DNA of 59,107 nt, from contig JAATGV010000021.1 of assembly GCA_015654475.1 (NCBI GenBank), positions 1-59,107 on the forward strand, given 5' to 3'. The DNA is from Actinomycetales bacterium. Lineage in GTDB: Bacteria; Actinomycetota; Actinomycetes; Actinomycetales; Microbacteriaceae. Shown here one piece after another: positions 54,320 through 59,107 of this stretch. The notes beneath the pieces are model-generated. The model did no database searches. It had not been told where the DNA came from and saw nothing but the letters and a program-made list of their open reading frames with translations. The position numbers and the translations under genes are program-made. Positions within the stretch are counted from its first letter, which is position 1. Every line of letters begins with the position of its first letter.

Positions 54320-57110
54320 TCGTCAATCTGAGTTCAAGGCGTATCTCAAAGAACAGTTCTTCAACCGAAGCCGGCCGTTGACGTTCGATGAGCTGGAGAC
54401 TAAAGCTGCCGGCTTGGCCAAGCTCATGTTCGAGGGGCTAAGCGCGATCGAGATCGACGAAGTCGTGAAAGAACTCACCCTAGAGCACACAGTTAAAATG
54501 GCGCGGGGCGACTCGATCGTCGACAAAGCGACTTTTAAGCCTTGGATTGCACAACGTCGCAACGAGACTGAGACCCCCCGGTGGGACGCCTACAAGAAGC
54601 TACTTATCAGCCGCGACTGGGAAGCAAACGTAATTACTACGCTCGACAAGCAAACTGATGATGTTGTTGAGCTAATGGGCGATCCTGCACAGACTGATGG
54701 AACGTGGCCTAGACGGGGTCTGCTTATGGGCGAGGTTCAGTCTGGCAAGACAGCGACCTACCTGGGAATTCTCAACAAGGCACTCGACTACGGATATCGC
54801 GTAATCATCGTTATTGGTGGTCACACTGAGAACTTGCGGCAGCAGACGCAAGCTCGATTCGATACAGATCTTCTCGGCATCGATTCGGAGACCTGGGAAG
54901 ACGGCATCAGCAACGCGGCAATTCGACGAGTCGGTGTTGGACAGATTTCCGATCTTCACTCTCATCTGATGACGACCGTTCGCCATGATTTCTCTAAGTC
55001 CAAACGCGGTTCCAGCATCACTTGGGTCGAAGGCGAAATTCCTACCGTGTTCATCACCAAGAAGACCCCATCACTTCTGAACAACATCCGGACCTACATC
55101 AAGAGCCAGGCACCCGGAGGTCGACTTGACATCCCTCTCATCGTCATCGACGACGAATCGGACTGGGGAAGCCCGAACACGCGCGCAAAGGACGACCCAA
55201 CGAGCGTCAACCGCGCGATCCGTGCGCTTCTCGATGTATCCACACGGAGCTCATACCTCGCCATCACAGCTACCCCATTCGCCAACATCTTCATCGATGA
55301 TCAGGCAGCCTTCGAGTATACAGAGAAACCGGGTAAAGGCGAGCCAGAAGTCGAAGATCCTGGAACAATCCTTAAAGACCTATTTCCGAGCGATTACATA
55401 AGAGTCATGTCTCCGCCGAACACATACCTCGGGATCGGAACATACTTCCCAGAAGGCGGCCACGCCGCGATCAACACCGACGTTGATGATTGCCTTCAAA
55501 TCATCCCGATCAAACACAAGAACCACCACCCCGTTGTAACGCTCCCGGAATCGCTCAAGACTGCGATGATCGAGTTCCTTCTAGGAACCGCAGTCCGTCG
55601 CATCCGAGATCAGCAGGCCAAAGCCGCATCAATGCTGATCAACGTCTCTCGGTTCAAGAGCGTGGAGGCCAGTGTCGCAAAGCTAGCCGAGGAATTTCTC
55701 GACCAGACCGTTGCCGTCATACTCAGCGAGTTTGCCCGTCGAGTTACGGCACGAAGCGCTGCCGCCGAAGTAATTCAGGAAGTCTGGACCGTTCGATTCG
55801 CAAATGTGACCGACGTCACCTGGGAACAAATCGCCAAAACACTCGTTGGTATTGCCCAAGAGTTCCGTGTCGATCTCATCAATGGCGACACTGCGAAGGA
55901 ACGAGCGAAGCGTCGAAAGCTGATGACGGTAGCGGAACGTGAGACTGACGATCTTGTACCGAAGGTAGTTGTCGGCGGCGATATTCTCTCACGCGGCCTC
56001 ACTCTCGAAGGACTTCAAGTGAGCTACTTCGTCCGCGAACCACGCACGATGGACACGCTCATGCAGATGGGGCGGTGGTTCGGTTATCGCCTTCGCTTCG
56101 ACGACCTCGTGCGCATCTGGATGCCCGAGACAACGCGCGCTGACTTCGAGCACTCGGCTGAGGTCACGGAGGAGTTGCGTGACACCCTCCTTGATATGAA
56201 AGCGCGAGGCCTCACCCCCCGGGATTTCGGGTTGCGAGTACGTGTTCATCCAGACAGTGTTGCCATCGTTGCAGCTAACAAAGGACGAGACACAGAGGTC
56301 GTAGAGATCGGACCGATCGTCTGGCAGAACCGACTCGCTGAGTCCTATGACCTTACTGGGAAGGCGTCAGTCGAGGAGCAAAACCAGAAGGCTGTCGAAA
56401 CCCTAGTCGCCGAGCTAGAAGCCTCGGCTACTGTGAAAACAAGTGGTGGCTTCGACTCCTGGAGTAACGTGCCCCTCGACGTAATCCTGAACTTCTTCGG
56501 AACCTTCCAGGGCGACCGCGAAAGTCAGTGGTTCGGACCAGACAGCGCTCTCTCCATTACCGACGCCTTCAAGTTCACCCCCGGTAACAATCGGTGGGCT
56601 GTCGTCCTGGTGAGCAGTAGCGGCGGCGGTGCTCGGCACCAACTTGGTGACATCTCGGTGAACATGAGTCGACGAAACAAGATGGGACGTAACCGCTCTA
56701 ACGGACACATCCGTCTTGACCGTCGACGGGTCTCTTCAGGAACCGATGTTGCAGGTTCGCTCACAGCATCCGAGCGAGAGGCAATGGACGCGAGACCACT
56801 CCTCACCGCGTCAGGAAAGCCGATGACACCGCAGGCGCGGACGCTCGCCTGGATCGACCACCCGATACTGATGATCTACGTTGTTACTGCCGATGATACG
56901 AAGGATCCAGAGGATTCCGATCTCGAAAAGGTCGAAGCGGGGCTTACTCGGATTGCAGTAGCAATCGCATTCCCCAAGATGGCGCACGAACAGATCGAAC
57001 ACGCGGAGCGACATTCAAAAAGCTATCGAGTCAACCAAGTCTTCTGGCGGGCGTACAACGGGTTCGTGGATGACGAAGGCGACGATGAACTCGAAGTGGA
57101 TGACGTCTGA
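54306..57110 (+). CDS. Z1 domain SF2-type ATPase/putative translocase
   Basis: 934 aa from the ATG at 54306. Walker A is MGEVQSGKT at 141-149, the DEAD-like box LIVIDDESDW near 280, motif III AITATPFAN near 320, then the Z1 region with motif V GGDILSRGLTLEG near 558 and motif VI QMGRWFGYR near 587. The N-terminal 130 residues are a helical domain. The last 250 residues, with a short basic patch, may contact DNA or partners. The Z1 family (Pfam PF10593) is known mainly from restriction-type neighbourhoods; activity is untested. Probably the motor of the system. Confidence 0.9.
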   Translation: MSLNDRQSEFKAYLKEQFFNRSRPLTFDELETKAAGLAKLMFEGLSAIEIDEVVKELTLEHTVKMARGDSIVDKATFKPWIAQRRNETETPRWDAYKKLLISRDWEANVITTLDKQTDDVVELMGDPAQTDGTWPRRGLLMGEVQSGKTATYLGILNKALDYGYRVIIVIGGHTENLRQQTQARFDTDLLGIDSETWEDGISNAAIRRVGVGQISDLHSHLMTTVRHDFSKSKRGSSITWVEGEIPTVFITKKTPSLLNNIRTYIKSQAPGGRLDIPLIVIDDESDWGSPNTRAKDDPTSVNRAIRALLDVSTRSSYLAITATPFANIFIDDQAAFEYTEKPGKGEPEVEDPGTILKDLFPSDYIRVMSPPNTYLGIGTYFPEGGHAAINTDVDDCLQIIPIKHKNHHPVVTLPESLKTAMIEFLLGTAVRRIRDQQAKAASMLINVSRFKSVEASVAKLAEEFLDQTVAVILSEFARRVTARSAAAEVIQEVWTVRFANVTDVTWEQIAKTLVGIAQEFRVDLINGDTAKERAKRRKLMTVAERETDDLVPKVVVGGDILSRGLTLEGLQVSYFVREPRTMDTLMQMGRWFGYRLRFDDLVRIWMPETTRADFEHSAEVTEELRDTLLDMKARGLTPRDFGLRVRVHPDSVAIVAANKGRDTEVVEIGPIVWQNRLAESYDLTGKASVEEQNQKAVETLVAELEASATVKTSGGFDSWSNVPLDVILNFFGTFQGDRESQWFGPDSALSITDAFKFTPGNNRWAVVLVSSSGGGARHQLGDISVNMSRRNKMGRNRSNGHIRLDRRRVSSGTDVAGSLTASEREAMDARPLLTASGKPMTPQARTLAWIDHPILMIYVVTADDTKDPEDSDLEKVEAGLTRIAVAIAFPKMAHEQIEHAERHSKSYRVNQVFWRAYNGFVDDEGDDELEVDDV

Positions 57111-58093
57111 TGGATGTGTCCTCTCTAAGATCAGTATTCGGACAGGTACTCGCAAGCACTAGCGGGCGAATGATCGTCCTTGGCCAGACGCCTTTCATGT
57201 TCGCTGCGGTCAACGATGATGGCCGCGCTGCACTCTTCATTAGAGTTTCACTCACACCCGCGCAGGTTGTTAGCGACGGTCAAGGTTTCTCCGTGAGCAC
57301 TACTCGGAGCGGCAGCAATGACTACGTTCAGATCACCGCCACCGACGGCGGACTCCCGTCCCTCTTCTTGAAACTAGTCGAGTATCTTCTGGAACGCGTT
57401 TCAGCCACGAGATCCACCCATGAAGGCGTCGAAGCCCTGATCCGCTCAATCGAGGAATATCGTCGCTTCGTCGGACATCGGAGGGGCAGACTCTCTGAAT
57501 CCCTAGTTCGAGGAACATTCGCCGAACTCGTGCTTTTACGCACGCTCATTACTGCGGGTATGAGCGCGGAAGACGCCGTCAGGGCATGGCGTGGTCCCTG
57601 GGCTAAAGCCGGGCTAGGTGTTCACGACTTCACCTTCGCTGATGGTCGTGGCATCGAAGTGAAGTCCACACATCAACCACCGGGTACGATTCGCGTCTCG
57701 TCCCCGAGCCAACTGGTTCCCTCAGGACAAGCACTCGACCTCCTCGTTCTCCCCGTTGAGGATGCTCCGATCGATTCGAGTGTAGCGGTGCCCTTCCGTC
57801 AGTACGCGCAACAGCTTGGCGAACTGTTGGGCGGCACAAGTCCTGCTGCAGCCGAGACCTGGGATGCTGCGCTCGACGCGCTAACGCTCGATTTGTCAGA
57901 TGAGTGGTATGACAGATACTGGTTTCTCCCTGGCGATTGGTTACGATTCCGAGTCGAAGATGGTTTCCCACACCTCGACATCCCTTCTCTGTCCGCCGGA
58001 ATCATCGATGTCCACTACTCGCTTGAACTGCTACGGCTATCTCCATTCGTTGCACGATTCGATGCGTTGCTGAGTGAGTTCGGAAGATTATGA
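57110..58093 (+). CDS. PD-(D/E)XK nuclease-like protein (DUF4420 type)
   Basis: 327 aa, coupled to Z1 by TGATG. The nuclease core is readable: helix with Glu (GTFAELVLLRTLI near 140), Asp 173 in VHDFTF, then Glu 183 and Lys 185 in GIEVKSTHQPP, so the catalytic D-ExK set is intact. The N-terminal 120 residues form a beta-rich domain. Likely the DNA-cutting subunit. The stop overlaps the AIPR ATG by 4 nt. Confidence 0.87.
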   Translation: MDVSSLRSVFGQVLASTSGRMIVLGQTPFMFAAVNDDGRAALFIRVSLTPAQVVSDGQGFSVSTTRSGSNDYVQITATDGGLPSLFLKLVEYLLERVSATRSTHEGVEALIRSIEEYRRFVGHRRGRLSESLVRGTFAELVLLRTLITAGMSAEDAVRAWRGPWAKAGLGVHDFTFADGRGIEVKSTHQPPGTIRVSSPSQLVPSGQALDLLVLPVEDAPIDSSVAVPFRQYAQQLGELLGGTSPAAAETWDAALDALTLDLSDEWYDRYWFLPGDWLRFRVEDGFPHLDIPSLSAGIIDVHYSLELLRLSPFVARFDALLSEFGRL

Positions 58094-59107
58094 GTAACGA
58101 GATCGATGATCTCCGAAACGAGATCAAGGTCGCAGCGGTCGCTGGCGATGGGGCTTTCGCAGTCGAAGCTTTCGCTGACGTCTTCGCGGCAAGACTTGAA
58201 GACGTAGAAGCGGTGGCTGATCTGAACATCGAATCCCTCCAATGCAACGGTCCGCGCGGTAAGCGACTTGAACTACTTGGGTATGCAGAGAGCTCGATCG
58301 AACAGTCTCTAGTTATTCTTGCTGGCCGATACTTCGGACACGATGAAACACTCACCATGACGGGTGCGAAGGACGCTATCGGCCGCGCGACGGGGTTCGT
58401 GGAGGCGGCCGCCAGCGGATGGTTGACGAAAAATCTGGAGCCCTCATCTCGTGAGTGGGAGTACGCGGACTACTTTTCGAAGCAGATCGCTGACGGCAGG
58501 ATCGCGAAGATCCGAGTGATCCTTGTCACCGATGGCACAATGAGTGACCGGATTCGCACCATCGAAAGTGATGTCGTAGCTGGTCTGCGCACAACCTACG
58601 AGGTATGGGATCAGCGGAGAATCATCGACGCTGCGCTTCCTGATCGCGGGAGCGAAGATATCCAGGTCGATTTCACGAAGTGGATTCCCGACGGTCTCCC
58701 GTGTTTGGTAGCTGCCGGGGACGACGAGACAACGCGGACCTACCTCGCTGTCATTCCCGCCAGCGTGCTTGCAGATGTCTTTGATGAATACGGCAGTCTC
58801 CTTCTGGAGTCAAACGTCCGCACGTTTCTGAGCGCACGAGGACAAGTCAATCGTGGCATCCAAGCCACCCTTGCTTACGAGCCAGAGCGCTTCCTCGCAT
58901 ACAACAACGGCCTGACTACGACTGCGACTGAAGTGGAACTTGGGAGTTCTCCGCAGGGGACGACGATCCGGCGCCTTCATCGGTGGCAGATAGTCAACGG
59001 GGGTCAGACAACGGCATCTCTTGCCCATTTCTTGCGAAGCGACAAGAGCAGAAATGTGGACGGCGTCTCAATCCAGATGAAGCTTGTCACCGTCAGCGAT
59101 TCGGACT
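58090..59107 (+). CDS. AIPR family protein, N-terminal part (runs off the window)
   Basis: The ATG at 58090 lies in an ATGA overlap; the frame is open to the last base, giving 339 residues. Family blocks: LLESNVRTFLSARGQVNRGI and FLAYNNGLTTTA near 280, then WQIVNGGQTTASLAHFL near 300. AIPR (Pfam PF10592) is named after abortive infection phage resistance proteins and occurs with restriction genes. The N-terminal region (VILVTDGTMSDRI, TTYEVWDQRRII) resembles the PD-(D/E)XK-like head of such proteins, but I cannot place its catalytic residues with certainty. Confidence 0.88.
   Translation, partial: MSNEIDDLRNEIKVAAVAGDGAFAVEAFADVFAARLEDVEAVADLNIESLQCNGPRGKRLELLGYAESSIEQSLVILAGRYFGHDETLTMTGAKDAIGRATGFVEAAASGWLTKNLEPSSREWEYADYFSKQIADGRIAKIRVILVTDGTMSDRIRTIESDVVAGLRTTYEVWDQRRIIDAALPDRGSEDIQVDFTKWIPDGLPCLVAAGDDETTRTYLAVIPASVLADVFDEYGSLLLESNVRTFLSARGQVNRGIQATLAYEPERFLAYNNGLTTTATEVELGSSPQGTTIRRLHRWQIVNGGQTTASLAHFLRSDKSRNVDGVSIQMKLVTVSDSD

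Overview
High-GC actinobacterial chromosome, most consistent with Microbacteriaceae or a close relative. The evidence is the 5S rRNA type, frequent GTG starts, GTGA/ATGA stop-start overlaps, and the collinear block HAD-IIA / tlyA / NAD kinase / recN / pyrG / nudix / xerD / parA / scpA / scpB / rluB / aroH / tyrA / cmk / der. Species cannot be read from the sequence.

Layout. 1-605: 3' end of an rRNA operon (23S tail, 5S, strong terminator). 648-6157: a low-complexity TPR protein, a small membrane protein, an EamA permease and a two-domain cell-surface acyltransferase. 6168-21113: a tightly packed housekeeping block on the + strand for rRNA modification, NADP supply, DNA repair, CTP synthesis, dimer resolution, condensin loading, aromatic amino acid synthesis and ribosome assembly. 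21309-30433: single metabolic and stress genes (cold shock protein, HAD-IIB, thioesterase, sucrose phosphorylase, threonine aldolase, glutaredoxin, mutarotase, TM2, amidotransferase, FBP, flavin reductase, DJ-1). 30816-38157: a LacI-controlled carbohydrate uptake and breakdown cluster with a clear palindromic operator and no ATPase gene of its own, followed by a tRNA-Pro(GGG).

Immediately after the tRNA the character changes. 38446-51640 is an eroded mobile region. It holds a tyrosine-integrase tail fused to an AraC-regulator head; an intact GntR/ABC pair of YtrA type; pieces of at least two MobF (TrwC/TraA) relaxase-helicases in both orientations with frameshifts, an internal deletion and an inversion-like arrangement; an inverted-repeat element present once whole and once truncated; and intact cargo genes (M23 metallopeptidase, MarR-EVE-SRPBCC operon, ClbS-like protein).

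51661 to the right edge is the most interesting part: a compact, lower-GC operon encoding a C5 cytosine methyltransferase, a GHKL ATPase of the prokaryotic MORC-like (paraMORC) type, a Z1-domain SF2-like ATPase, a PD-(D/E)XK nuclease and an AIPR protein cut off by the window end. Together they look like an ATP-driven restriction-modification or anti-phage system. Its parts have been grouped by comparative genomics; I know of no established mechanism for it.
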